DNA of 64,000 nucleotides, taken from assembly GCF_029690045.1 (NCBI RefSeq), contig NZ_CP121464.1, forward strand, positions 4,278,001 to 4,342,000, given 5' to 3'. Under the pieces are notes generated by a model. It was not told the DNA's origin, made no database searches, and was given only the letters and a program-made list of their open reading frames with translations. This DNA is from Janthinobacterium rivuli. Its GTDB lineage: Bacteria; Pseudomonadota; Gammaproteobacteria; Burkholderiales; Burkholderiaceae_D. Positions within the stretch are counted from its first letter, which is position 1. Every line of letters starts with the position of its first letter. Positions 18,676 through 27,977 of this stretch are shown here, piece after piece. The position numbers and the translations under genes were made by a program.

Positions 18676-20880
18676 TTACGCCACGGCCAGGGTGCGCCGT
18701 TCGCGCAGCAGGGCCGTGAAGGCGTCCGCGGCCAGGGGGCGGCTGAAGTAATAGCCCTGCATTTCGTCGCAGCCGTGTTCCGTCAGGAAGTCGACCTGTG
18801 CGCGCGTTTCCACGCCTTCGGCGATGACGCGCATGTCCAGGTTGTGCGCCAGCGAGATGACGGAGCGGGCGATGGCCGCGTCGCTGCTGCTGGTGGTGAC
18901 GTCGTCGACGAAGGATTTGTCGATCTTCAGCACGTCGATGGGAAAACGCTTCAGGTAGCCGAGACTGGAATAGCCGGTGCCGAAGTCGTCGAGCGAAATG
19001 CCCACGCCGATATCCTTCAGGCGCGTCAGGGCCGCCACGGCCTTGTCCGGGTCGCCCATCACCGTGCTTTCCGTGATCTCGATGCCGAGGCAGGCGGGCG
19101 CGATGCCGTATTTGCGCAAGGCCGCCTCGACGAAAGGCACCGTGCGGTCCTGCGCGAACTGCTTGCCGGACAGGTTGACGGCCACCTTGACGCTGCCCAG
19201 GCCCGCGTCGTGCCAGGCGCGGATTTGCGCGCACACGCTTTCCAGCACCCATTCGCCGATGGCCGTGATCAAGCCGTATTCCTCGGCCAGCGCGATGAAC
19301 AGGCCGGGCGGCACCTTGCCCAGCACCGGATTATCCCAGCGCAGCAAGGCTTCCGCGCCCAGCAAGGCGCCCGTGCGCAAGCACATCTGCGGCTGGTAGT
19401 GCACTTCGAATTCATCGCGGCCGATGGCGCCGCGCAGCTGCTGCTGCATCGCCAGCCGGGCGCGGATATCGCTGCCCATGCGCTCCGTGAAGAAGGCGTA
19501 ATGGTCGCGCCCCATTTCCTTGGCGCGCACGAGGGCCGTGTCGGCGTGGCGCAGCACGTCGTCGAGGCTGTCGCCGTCGGCCGGGCACATGGCGATGCCG
19601 ATGCTGGTCGTCAGCGCCAGGCGCTCGCCATCGACGCTGAGTTCTTCGCGCAAGCCGGCCAGGATGGTTTGCGCCAGGCCCAGGGTGCGCCCCAGCAGGG
19701 CGTCGTCCTGCAGCAGGATCTGGAATTCGTCGCCGCCCTGGCGCACCACCGTGTCGCCTTCGCGCACGCAGCCGGACAGGAAACGCGCCACCACTTGCAG
19801 CGCCTTGTCGCCCACGGCCTGGCCGTGCGAATCGTTGATGTTCTTGAAGCGGTCCAGGTCGAGGCACATCAGCACCACCTGCTGGCCGTCGCGCTGCGCG
19901 TTCGCGCGCGCCTGTTCGAAACGCTCGCGCAGCAGCACGCGGTTCGGCAAACCCGTCAGCGCGTCGTGGTAGGAGAGGAAATCGATCAGATGCTGCTCGG
20001 CCTTGCGCTCGCTGATGTCGAGGAAGACGCCGATGTAGTTGACGACGGCGCCATCGGGGCCGTGCACGGTGGAGACGCTGAGCAGGCAGGGATAGGTGTC
20101 GCCGCTCTTGCGCCGCGTCTGCACCTCGCCCGACCAGCAGCCGCTGCTGCGCAAGCCCTGGCGCAGGGCCAGCAGCACCGCTTCGCCCGTGTATTCGGCG
20201 TGCAGGCGCATGATGTCGGTGCCCACCACTTCCTGCGCCGCGTAGCCGGTGATGCGGGTAAAAGCGGGATTGGCCGTGACGATGACGCCGGCCGCATCGG
20301 TGATCAGGATGGCGTCCTGGGTCGCTTCGAAGACCTGGCCCGACAGGCGCAGCAATTCTTCATTGGCGCGGCGGATCTGCACTTCGCGCGCCAGGGTGCT
20401 GGCCACCTGCTCCAGTTCGGCCGTGCGTTCGGCCACCCTGCGTTCCAGGTTGGCGCGTTCCTGCGCCAGCTGCAGCTGCGCCCGCGCCAGGCGCACGTGG
20501 GCGTCGGTGCGGGCCAGGATTTCCTCGGCCTGGAAGGGCTTGGCGATGAAATCGACGGCGCCCAGCGCGAAGCCGCGCACCTTGTCGTCCGTATCGTACT
20601 GGGCCGACAGGAAGATCACCGGCACCTGGCGCAGCGACGGTATCTCCTTCAGGCGGCGACACACTTCAAAGCCGTCGAGGCCCGGCATGCGCACGTCGAG
20701 CAGGATCAGCTCCGGCGGACGCGCCTGGGCCGTCCACAGGGCCAGTTCGCCGTTTGGCGCCTGGCGCACGGCATAACCGGCGCCGCCCAGCAAATCGCTC
20801 AACAGTTTCAGTGAAGCCGGCGTATCTTCAACGATCAGTACTTCGCCCTTCGAGTTCACTTCCGAAAAATCGCGGTGCAT
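18676..20880 (-). CDS. c-di-GMP response regulator: REC-PAS-GGDEF-EAL
   Basis: A 734-residue cytosolic protein. It has a receiver domain (phospho-acceptor Asp62 in LLDVRMPG), a coiled-coil linker around 135-170, and a PAS domain ending LDISERKAE. A GGDEF domain with intact GGDEF at 382-386 and an EAL domain with intact EAL at 510-512 follow. DDFGTGYSS and KIDKSFVDD supply further phosphodiesterase residues. Both cyclase and phosphodiesterase may work, with phosphorylation or PAS ligand setting the balance. It is downstream of two sensor kinases on the same strand, which are possible partners. Confidence 0.95.
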   Translation of the reverse strand: MHRDFSEVNSKGEVLIVEDTPASLKLLSDLLGGAGYAVRQAPNGELALWTAQARPPELILLDVRMPGLDGFEVCRRLKEIPSLRQVPVIFLSAQYDTDDKVRGFALGAVDFIAKPFQAEEILARTDAHVRLARAQLQLAQERANLERRVAERTAELEQVASTLAREVQIRRANEELLRLSGQVFEATQDAILITDAAGVIVTANPAFTRITGYAAQEVVGTDIMRLHAEYTGEAVLLALRQGLRSSGCWSGEVQTRRKSGDTYPCLLSVSTVHGPDGAVVNYIGVFLDISERKAEQHLIDFLSYHDALTGLPNRVLLRERFEQARANAQRDGQQVVLMCLDLDRFKNINDSHGQAVGDKALQVVARFLSGCVREGDTVVRQGGDEFQILLQDDALLGRTLGLAQTILAGLREELSVDGERLALTTSIGIAMCPADGDSLDDVLRHADTALVRAKEMGRDHYAFFTERMGSDIRARLAMQQQLRGAIGRDEFEVHYQPQMCLRTGALLGAEALLRWDNPVLGKVPPGLFIALAEEYGLITAIGEWVLESVCAQIRAWHDAGLGSVKVAVNLSGKQFAQDRTVPFVEAALRKYGIAPACLGIEITESTVMGDPDKAVAALTRLKDIGVGISLDDFGTGYSSLGYLKRFPIDVLKIDKSFVDDVTTSSSDAAIARSVISLAHNLDMRVIAEGVETRAQVDFLTEHGCDEMQGYYFSRPLAADAFTALLRERRTLAVA

Positions 20881-20907
20881 GTAGCAGTTCTCTCAGCTTT
20901 GGATGAG

Positions 20908-20929
20908 GCGCGGCGGTCGGCTGCCGCGC
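20908..20929 (-). other. Hairpin in leader of the REC-PAS-GGDEF-EAL gene
   Basis: GCGCGGC pairs with GCCGCGC around an 8-base loop, 28 bases upstream of the start codon. No T-run follows. It may be a leader structure. The remaining gap to the upstream kinase gene is A/T-rich and probably holds a promoter, but no clear -35/-10 pair was found. Confidence 0.35.
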
Positions 20930-21055
20930 TGGACAAGACATTTCTTTGCGATGAACTACGTACTATCATCATAATCTTTATTGCAATTTAGCACCATCCA
21001 TCGGCGCCACTTAGTCCGTCTTTTCAGCGAATCCGATGTTGTCAGCCCACACTTT

Positions 21056-23221
21056 TCAAGCGGGCGCCAGCGCGCCCTCACTCTCCAGCAAGTCGCACAG
21101 CTGGCGGTACTGATGCTGGTCAAGCATGGCTTGCAGCGGCGCCAGCACGGGCGCCGCCACCGGCGGCAAGGCGCCCAGCAGCAGCGCCACCCTGGCCAGG
21201 TTCAATTCGCGCAGCGCCACCAGCAAGGCCGCGCGCTCTTCCCCGGCCAGCAGCAGCAAGTCTTGCGCCCGCAGTACCGGCGGCGCCTCGGGCGCCGGCG
21301 CCACTGGCAACGGCACGGACACCTGCACGGGCGCCTCGGCCGCCTGCGCGGGTATGCTGAAACGGAAGGTGGCGCCCTGCCCCGGCATCGATTCGACCGT
21401 CAGTTCGCCTTTCATCAATTGCACGAATTCGCGCGAGATGGCCAGGCCCAGGCCCGTGCCATCCTTCGGTCCCGCGCTGTCGGCCTGCACGAAGGGCTCG
21501 AAAATGCGCTGCTGGTCTTCCGGGGCGATGCCGATGCCCGTGTCGCTGACGGCGAACGACAGCATCCATAGCCCGCCATCGCGCCGCTCGCCGCGCACGC
21601 GCAAGGCGATCTCGCCGCCGCCGGCGAACTTGACGGCGTTCGACATCAGGTTCAGCAGCACCTGGCGCAGGCGCGTCGCATCGAGCACCACGGCCGCCGG
21701 CAAGCCCGCGCAATCGAGGCGCAGGGCCAGCCCCTGCTGCTCGGCGCGCATGCCCAGCATGTCCATCACTTCCTGCAGCAAGGGCGCCAGCGCCACCACG
21801 GCCGTTTGCGCATGCAGGCGCCCCGCCTCGCCCTTCGACAGGTCGAGGATTTCATTGATCAGGGTAAGCAAATGATTGCCGGAGCGGTGGATAATGGCCA
21901 GGTTGCGCTTTTCATCGTCCTGCATATTGGGCGAGGCTGCCATCAGGCGCGAAAAGCCGATCACGGAATTCAAGGGCGTGCGCAGTTCATGGCTCATGTT
22001 CGCCAGGAAGGTGCTCTTGGCGCGGTTCGCCGCCTGCGCCTGGCTGACGGCCACCGACAGGGCGCTGGTGCGCTCGGCCACCAGTTCTTCCAGGTGATGG
22101 CGGTGGCGCAGAAGTTCCAGTTCGGCCTCGCGGTGCGCCGTGATGTCGTAGTTCGAGCCCACCAGGCGCATGGGCTGGCCCCGCCCGTCGCGGAAGATCA
22201 CGGCATCGGCCTTGATGTAGCGGATGGCGCCATCGGGCCACAGGATGCGGTACTCGTGCGTGAAAGCCTGGCCGGCGTCCAGCGCGGCGCGCAGGGCCTC
22301 TTTCGCGGCCGGCACGTCGTCCGGCACCAGCGCCGCGCGCCAGATCGCCGCCGGCGCCACCGTGCTGTCGGCATCGGCCTTGAACTGCGCGTACATCTGT
22401 TCGTCCCACTGCAAGGCATCGTTGATGACGTTCCAGTCCCAGATGCCGATGCTGGCCGCGCCGGTGGCCATCTGCACGCGCTCCTCGCTGCGCTGCAAGG
22501 CGCGGTAGCGGCTGTCGAGCAGCGCCACCATGTCGCGGATGGAGCGGTACAAGGTGCGCAGTTCGCCCAGGAACCACGCTTTCGGCGGCGTGCCGAATGC
22601 TTCTCCCTGCCCCGCCTGGACGCCGGCCGCATACTGGCCGATCGCCTTCAGGGGCTTGAGCATCAGACACCACATGAGCAGCCAGATGCTGGCCACCAGG
22701 ATCACGTCGAGCGCCACGATCATGGCGCCGATGCCCAGCGCGCGCTGCCGCAGCTGCGCGTGCAGCAGGGCCGGCGTCGCATACACGGCCACGCTGCCGA
22801 TGACTTGTCCGCCCATCGTCACGGGGCGCCGCTGCACCAGCCAGCCCGGTTCGGCGGACAGCGAGGAAAAACTGTCGATGGCGCCGCTCGCGGTGCGGCG
22901 CAAGACCAGCGCCTCCTTGCCGATGCCCGGCGTCAGGGAACTGGCCACCAGGTCGCGCTTGCCCAGCATGCTGCGCATGATGGCCTGCATCTGCTTTTCA
23001 TCGAGATTCCACAAGGGCAGTTCGATGGCCACGGCCAGCTGGTCGGCGCTCACGGCCAGGCTGCGATGCAGCTGCTGCCAGCGCTGCTCGCGTTCGGACT
23101 GGTAAAACAGCACGGCAAACACCAGCAGCAGCGCGGTGACGACGAAGGTCAAGGCCACGCTGACGGCCAGCACGATGGACACGCCGCCCAGGCGCGCGCC
23201 TCTGGATGCCTGCATCGTCAT
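21056..23221 (-). CDS. Membrane sensor histidine kinase with PAS domain
   Basis: A 721-residue protein. A first membrane helix at about 15-40 and a second near 165-185 bracket a periplasmic domain. A HAMP-like region, a PAS domain (IGIWDWNVINDALQWDEQMYAQF) and a coiled coil follow. The HisKA domain has His411 in [16 protein letters not shown], and the ATPase has N-box LLNLMSNAVKF, G1 DTGIGI and GTGLGLAIS. A 70-residue C-terminal tail resembles that of the upstream kinase. It has no receiver domain. Its start overlaps the upstream stop by four bases. Confidence 0.93.
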   Translation of the reverse strand: MTMQASRGARLGGVSIVLAVSVALTFVVTALLLVFAVLFYQSEREQRWQQLHRSLAVSADQLAVAIELPLWNLDEKQMQAIMRSMLGKRDLVASSLTPGIGKEALVLRRTASGAIDSFSSLSAEPGWLVQRRPVTMGGQVIGSVAVYATPALLHAQLRQRALGIGAMIVALDVILVASIWLLMWCLMLKPLKAIGQYAAGVQAGQGEAFGTPPKAWFLGELRTLYRSIRDMVALLDSRYRALQRSEERVQMATGAASIGIWDWNVINDALQWDEQMYAQFKADADSTVAPAAIWRAALVPDDVPAAKEALRAALDAGQAFTHEYRILWPDGAIRYIKADAVIFRDGRGQPMRLVGSNYDITAHREAELELLRHRHHLEELVAERTSALSVAVSQAQAANRAKSTFLANMSHELRTPLNSVIGFSRLMAASPNMQDDEKRNLAIIHRSGNHLLTLINEILDLSKGEAGRLHAQTAVVALAPLLQEVMDMLGMRAEQQGLALRLDCAGLPAAVVLDATRLRQVLLNLMSNAVKFAGGGEIALRVRGERRDGGLWMLSFAVSDTGIGIAPEDQQRIFEPFVQADSAGPKDGTGLGLAISREFVQLMKGELTVESMPGQGATFRFSIPAQAAEAPVQVSVPLPVAPAPEAPPVLRAQDLLLLAGEERAALLVALRELNLARVALLLGALPPVAAPVLAPLQAMLDQHQYRQLCDLLESEGALAPA

Positions 23222-26200
23222 GCGTTTTCGCCCTGCGGCTCACTGGCCAGCTGCGCCAGCAAGGCGCACAGCGGCTGATACTGATGCTGTTCCAGCATGG
23301 CGCCGACGTGCGCGGCCAGCTGCGGCAGGCTGGTCGCCACGCCGGCCAGCACGATGGCGCTGCGCCGCAAGTCGAGGGCTTGCACGGATTCGAGCAGCGC
23401 CTGACGCTCGTCCGCGCCCAGCTGGCTCAGCGACTGCCGCAGGTCAAAGGCGACGGACGGCACGCGCGGCGGCATGGCGCCGGTGCGCTGGAAGCGCACG
23501 CCCAGTTGCTGCTCCAGTATGGCGAACAGGTGTTCCTGCTCGATCGGCTTGCGCAGGAAGCCGTCGGCGCCGGCCGCCAGCGCCTCCTGCTTTTCTTCCT
23601 CGAAGGCGGAAGCGGTCATGATCACCAGGCGCGGCTGCACCAGCGCCGGCTGCGCGCGCAGCCAGCGCGTCAGCGCCAGGCCGTCCATGTCCGGCATGCG
23701 CCAGTCGCTGAGCACGATGTCATAGCGCTGCGCCGCCAGCATGGCTTGCGCCTGCACGCCGCCCGCCGCTTCCTGCAGCTGGAAGCCCAGCGGCGCCAGC
23801 AAGCCGGCCAGCAGCTTGCGGCAGTTGTCGTCATCGTCGACCAGCAGTACCGTGCGCCCGCGCTGGCCCGGCGGCAGGCGCGCCACGCGGCCCGGCGCCA
23901 GCGGCGCGGCGGCTGGGCATTGCACGCAGGGCGCGCGCAAGTCGAAGTGGAACACGGAGCCCGTCCCCAGGGTCGATTCGACGCGCAGCTCGCCGCCCAT
24001 CAGACGCACGAATTCGCGCGAAATGGTCAGCCCCAGTCCCGTGCCGGCCTGCGCCACGGCGCTGTCGGCCTGCACGAACGGTTCAAAGATGCGTTCCAGG
24101 TCGTCTTGCGCGATGCCGCTGCCCGTATCGCGCACGGCGAACGCCAGCGCCACTTGCCCATCGCCGTCCGCCTGGCACGCCAGCGACAGGGTCACGCTGC
24201 CCTGCTCGATGAACTTGAGCGCGTTCGACAGCAAATTGAGCAGCACCTGGCGCAGCTTGGCGCCATCGAGGCGCACCAGCGGCGGCACGCCGGAACGTTC
24301 GAGGCGCAGCGCGATACCCTGGTCGCCGGAGCGCATGCGCACCATTTCGAGCACCTCGTCGAGCAAGCCATTCAAGTCGACGGGACCCGCCTGCAGCTGC
24401 ATGCGGCCCGCCTCGATTTTCGACAATTCCAGGATATCGTTGATCAAGGTCAGCAAATGGTGGCCGGCGCGGTTGATGATGGCCAGGTTATGCTTTTCTT
24501 CCTCGAACATGCTGCTCGAATCGGCCATCATCTGCGAAAAGCCGATCACGGAATTCAAGGGCGTGCGCAATTCGTGGCTCATGTTGGCGAGAAAAACGCT
24601 TTTCGCGCGGTTCGCCGATTCGGCCTCGGTGACGGCCACCGACAGGGCCGCCGTGCGCTGCTGCACCAGTTCTTCCAGGTGGTCGCGGTAGCCGAGCAGC
24701 TCCTGCTCGCTGTGCTTGCGCTCGGAAATGTCGACGATGCCGCTGCGCACCAGGCGCCGCCCTTCCATCGGCAAGCGCACCAGCCGCACTTCGCAGGGGA
24801 AGATGCTGCCGTCGGCGCGCCGCACATTGCGTTCAACGAGGATCGGTTCACCGAGCATGACGCGGCGCAGGTGCTCTTCCATCATCAGTCCCAGCGGCAG
24901 GCCATCGGGCTGTTCGCCCGTGTACAGGTCGAACGGCCCACGCGCCAGCAACGCTTCGCGCGACATGCCCAGCATGCGCTGCGCGCTGCTGTTGGCATCG
25001 ATAAAGCGGTCCAGGTCCAGGTCATACACGACGATGGCTTCCGGCGCATGTTCGACGAGAATGCGGAAGCGCTGCTCGCTTTCGCGCGCGTCGCTCTCGG
25101 CGCGGCGCAGGCGGCGGCGCTGCAGCAGCAGGGCGCTCAGCATGCACGCCATGGCGAGAAACACGGCGCCAACCGACAGCACGGCGACGCGGTGTTCGTG
25201 CCACAGCTGCGGCGGGCGGTTGAAGAACAGGGTGTGCGGCGGCAGCCGGCTGAAGTCCGCATCCCAGCGCTGCAGCTGTTCCCAATCATACATGGGCACC
25301 GGCCGGATGGGCGGCAGCAAGGCGCCCGGCGCGGCAGGCGCCTTGCCGGCCAGCACGGCCAGCGACATCTGCGCCACCTGCTGCGCGGCGCCTTCGATGT
25401 GCAGGATGGAGCCGCCGATGATGCCTTTTCCCACGTTCGTGTTGTACATGCCGAAGGCGGGCACATTCGCCAGCCGCGCCAGTTCGCCGGCGAACTGCAC
25501 CGGCGTGGCGATGGCGCCGTCCACGTCGCGGTTGACGTTACCGGCCACCAGCAGCGTATCGGCGGGTAGCTGCGCCACGGCCACGCGCATCTGCGCCAGG
25601 GTCAGGTCATCGAGATAGCGCATGGCCACCTTGCCCTGCCACGCCTGCGCCGCCTGCTGCATGCCGCGCTTCAAGGCCTGGTCGGCCTCGCTGGCGCCGA
25701 CGGCCATGACGATGGTTTTCGTTTCCGGGAACAGCGCCATCGCTTGCGCCATGGTGCCGGGAAAATCGACATTCGCCTTTTGCTGCCAGATGGCCAGCGG
25801 GCTGCCGGCCGGCAAGGCCTTGCCCGAGGTGTTAATCGCCAGCACGGGCACGCCGCGCGCCAGCGGCGCCAGGTCGGACAGCAAAAAATCGAGCGCCGGC
25901 TGCTGCATGGCGATGATCAGGTCGGCCTTGCGCCCCATCATCTGTGTGTATCTTAAAAGCAACAAATCCCGCATCTCGTTGCGCAGCGCCGGGTCGCCCT
26001 GGGTATTGAGGTTCAGGTGCTCGACCATGATGTCTTCGCTGGCCAGGCCTGCGGCGGCCATGGCGGCCACATAGGTGCGCGTGTACGATTCCACGCCGGC
26101 GCGGCCGTAATCGTAAGCGTTGAGAAACAGCACGCGTTGCCCCTGGTGCGGCGCCGCAGCGATCGTGGCCGTGGCCGGCGTCGCAGCCGGCACGGCGGCA

Positions 26201-26295
26201 GGGGCCGCGGCAACACACAACGCCAGCAGCAATGCGCGGCCACAGCGGCGCACCGCTGCCCTGTCCATCCCGCCGCCAGGCACATCACGCATCAT
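23218..26295 (-). CDS. Hybrid sensor kinase with periplasmic ABC-substrate-binding-like domain
   Basis: A 1025-residue protein. A signal/anchor helix is followed by about 310 residues resembling the ABC transporter substrate-binding family (LFLNAYDYGRAGVESYTRTYVAAM). Next come a membrane helix near 375-395, a PAS domain and HisKA with His574 in [17 protein letters not shown]. The ATPase (DTGSGIAQDD, GTGLGLTIS) and a receiver domain (Asp864 in VLSDWRMPD) follow, then a helical tail ending LEQHQYQPLCALLAQL. It probably senses a small periplasmic ligand. First gene of a two-kinase operon. Confidence 0.93.
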   Translation of the reverse strand: MMRDVPGGGMDRAAVRRCGRALLLALCVAAAPAAVPAATPATATIAAAPHQGQRVLFLNAYDYGRAGVESYTRTYVAAMAAAGLASEDIMVEHLNLNTQGDPALRNEMRDLLLLRYTQMMGRKADLIIAMQQPALDFLLSDLAPLARGVPVLAINTSGKALPAGSPLAIWQQKANVDFPGTMAQAMALFPETKTIVMAVGASEADQALKRGMQQAAQAWQGKVAMRYLDDLTLAQMRVAVAQLPADTLLVAGNVNRDVDGAIATPVQFAGELARLANVPAFGMYNTNVGKGIIGGSILHIEGAAQQVAQMSLAVLAGKAPAAPGALLPPIRPVPMYDWEQLQRWDADFSRLPPHTLFFNRPPQLWHEHRVAVLSVGAVFLAMACMLSALLLQRRRLRRAESDARESEQRFRILVEHAPEAIVVYDLDLDRFIDANSSAQRMLGMSREALLARGPFDLYTGEQPDGLPLGLMMEEHLRRVMLGEPILVERNVRRADGSIFPCEVRLVRLPMEGRRLVRSGIVDISERKHSEQELLGYRDHLEELVQQRTAALSVAVTEAESANRAKSVFLANMSHELRTPLNSVIGFSQMMADSSSMFEEEKHNLAIINRAGHHLLTLINDILELSKIEAGRMQLQAGPVDLNGLLDEVLEMVRMRSGDQGIALRLERSGVPPLVRLDGAKLRQVLLNLLSNALKFIEQGSVTLSLACQADGDGQVALAFAVRDTGSGIAQDDLERIFEPFVQADSAVAQAGTGLGLTISREFVRLMGGELRVESTLGTGSVFHFDLRAPCVQCPAAAPLAPGRVARLPPGQRGRTVLLVDDDDNCRKLLAGLLAPLGFQLQEAAGGVQAQAMLAAQRYDIVLSDWRMPDMDGLALTRWLRAQPALVQPRLVIMTASAFEEEKQEALAAGADGFLRKPIEQEHLFAILEQQLGVRFQRTGAMPPRVPSVAFDLRQSLSQLGADERQALLESVQALDLRRSAIVLAGVATSLPQLAAHVGAMLEQHQYQPLCALLAQLASEPQGENA

Positions 26296-26375
26296 TCGCC
26301 ATGCCCATGCTCACTCTCGCTGTCACCATGTTTCAACCAGGCGCCGACTGCTCAGCCACCGACACTTACAAAAAC

Positions 26376-26405
26376 ATGATAACGTCAACTGCAGGGGCAA
26401 GTCTA
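26376..26405 (-). promoter_or_regulatory. Possible promoter of the two-kinase operon
   Basis: Minus strand: TAGACT (26400-26405) and TATCAT (26376-26381) with an 18-base spacer, 81 bases ahead of the start codon. Four and five of six positions match the sigma70 boxes. It lies in the 158-base gap after tssK, which shows no clear terminator. Confidence 0.4.
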
Positions 26406-26453
26406 TTGCTTAGGGCAATCTTTTGACAAGAAACCCGCTCGCAACACCCACCA

Positions 26454-27803
26454 TCATTGCGCGGCGGCGCCACTGATACCGAACAGTTCCAGCTTCAGCC
26501 CTTTTATCCCGGATGGCACATAAATCGCAATCGCCTGGGCCTTGATCATGCTGTCATAAATACTGCCTTTGTTGTCGATCGAAAAGTAATACGTATTGGG
26601 CCGCACCGGCACTTCTGAAGGAACCTGGGCCATATGGCGCAACTCGGCCCCCGGAAGTGCCCGGCCAAGCAATAGTTCGATATTGTCCGGAGAGGATATT
26701 TTGAACTGCAACGGCACCGTGGCAACCAGTTCCAGCGCCGGCATATCGGCGTTGACAGCAAGACAGAGTTCGGTCTGGCGGTCAATCCGCTTGGCATCGA
26801 GCAAGCCGTGATAGTGGGTGTTCTGTTGCGTGTCGTTGGACAGTGCAATCGGGAAGTAACGCGACAGCAGCACCGTATCGATCAGGTCGCGAATGATGCC
26901 ATCGAGCTTGCCGAAACCGGGAGCCGCGTCGTCGTGACAATACGCCGGCAAGTCGTTCAGTGTGTATTTTTTCGAAAACGTCATCAAGCCACCGGCCAGC
27001 GCCATCAATTTTTCAAACAGATACACGGGATGGTGGCGCCGGTAACTGGCGCAATGACTGAGCGTGGCGCTGGCCGTGCTCAAGGTGTTGAGCATCCAGA
27101 ACGAGGAGACATCCCCGCCATGAAATTCCACCGTATTGTTACCGGGCTGACGGTGGCGGCTGTACAGCGCCTCGATTTTCGCGCCCATGCGGTCGATCAG
27201 CGACTCGAGCATTTTCTGCAGCGAAGGCTCGGCGCTGACGCTCAGGCCTGGCGCAATGAAGGAGGCATCGATTTCAAAGCCGCCATTGCCGGCGCGGTAC
27301 AAACGGATCACCGGAATGGCAAGATAGTCATCCAGGGGATCCAGTTGCGACAGCAGATACACGCGTTTCTTCAGGTAAGCCACGTCGATGCTGACTGCCT
27401 CGCTGTACAGATCCGGGGTTTCGATATCCGCCTGGACATAGCGCGCGCCAGCAGCGCTCACATTGCCGCCGTGTGCCTGCAGCGTGGGCAGCGCGGCATA
27501 AAACGTAAAACTATGTTCGCTGGAAGGCAGCTTGGACAGGTCAACCGCACCGGGCAAGACATCGCCAAGCGGCGCGTCAAACAGTTCGCCATCCTGAAAG
27601 ACGAGCGACATGGCGTCCGCCCGCAGGCTATTGTTGGCCAGTGCATCCGCATTCCAGCTGACGCCATGCACGCCCCATAAATGTGGATTGATGAGTGAGG
27701 CCAGACGTTGCAGGCGCGCTTCATGGTAGCGGTCCAGCTGCTGGAATTGCTGGGGGCCGATGGCCAGCCCCTCGGACCACAGTAATTTGGATGGCAATGT
27801 CAT
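26454..27803 (-). CDS. tssK: Type VI secretion baseplate protein TssK
   Basis: A 449-residue protein starting MTLPSKLLWSEGLAIGPQQFQQLDRYHEARL, the TssK signature, at the usual family length. TssK joins the TssFG-VgrG wedge complex to the membrane complex. The frame extends to 28292 and would overlap tssF on the other strand; the ATG at 27803 with a GGAG box six bases upstream is the real start. It is divergent from tssF, which is unusual since tssK normally sits with tssJ and tssL. Confidence 0.96.
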   Translation of the reverse strand: MTLPSKLLWSEGLAIGPQQFQQLDRYHEARLQRLASLINPHLWGVHGVSWNADALANNSLRADAMSLVFQDGELFDAPLGDVLPGAVDLSKLPSSEHSFTFYAALPTLQAHGGNVSAAGARYVQADIETPDLYSEAVSIDVAYLKKRVYLLSQLDPLDDYLAIPVIRLYRAGNGGFEIDASFIAPGLSVSAEPSLQKMLESLIDRMGAKIEALYSRHRQPGNNTVEFHGGDVSSFWMLNTLSTASATLSHCASYRRHHPVYLFEKLMALAGGLMTFSKKYTLNDLPAYCHDDAAPGFGKLDGIIRDLIDTVLLSRYFPIALSNDTQQNTHYHGLLDAKRIDRQTELCLAVNADMPALELVATVPLQFKISSPDNIELLLGRALPGAELRHMAQVPSEVPVRPNTYYFSIDNKGSIYDSMIKAQAIAIYVPSGIKGLKLELFGISGAAAQ

Positions 27804-27876
27804 GGCGTTCTCCATATTGACCGTTGGAATCATGCTGCCTTGCCAGTCTGATGTTGCCAGCTTGAAAGTCCTTGAT

Positions 27877-27916
27877 GTTGCGCAGCAACCCTGCTCAATT
27901 ATTGCGCAAACGCAAT
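27877..27916. promoter_or_regulatory. Two palindromes in the divergent tssK/tssF control region
   Basis: GTTGC-GCA-GCAAC at 27877-27889 and ATTGCG-CAAA-CGCAAT at 27901-27916, both perfect, in the 174-base space between the divergent genes. They share the TTGCG half-word. They could be operators that regulate both T6SS operons; no regulator gene lies adjacent. Confidence 0.45.
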
Positions 27917-27977
27917 TTACCTTGGAGCAAACGCTCGGATACTGGCCATTCCGCGTGAAGACACAGGAAAGATCGAG

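Noticed and set aside
18643..20814. 723-codon open frame antisense to the REC-PAS-GGDEF-EAL gene
   Set aside because: The sense protein has all expected catalytic motifs; the antisense product is a low-complexity His/Gln/Ala-rich shadow.
23206..25569. 787-codon open frame antisense to the hybrid kinase
   Set aside because: Shadow of a GC-rich gene with no recognisable domain; the sense strand encodes a full kinase.
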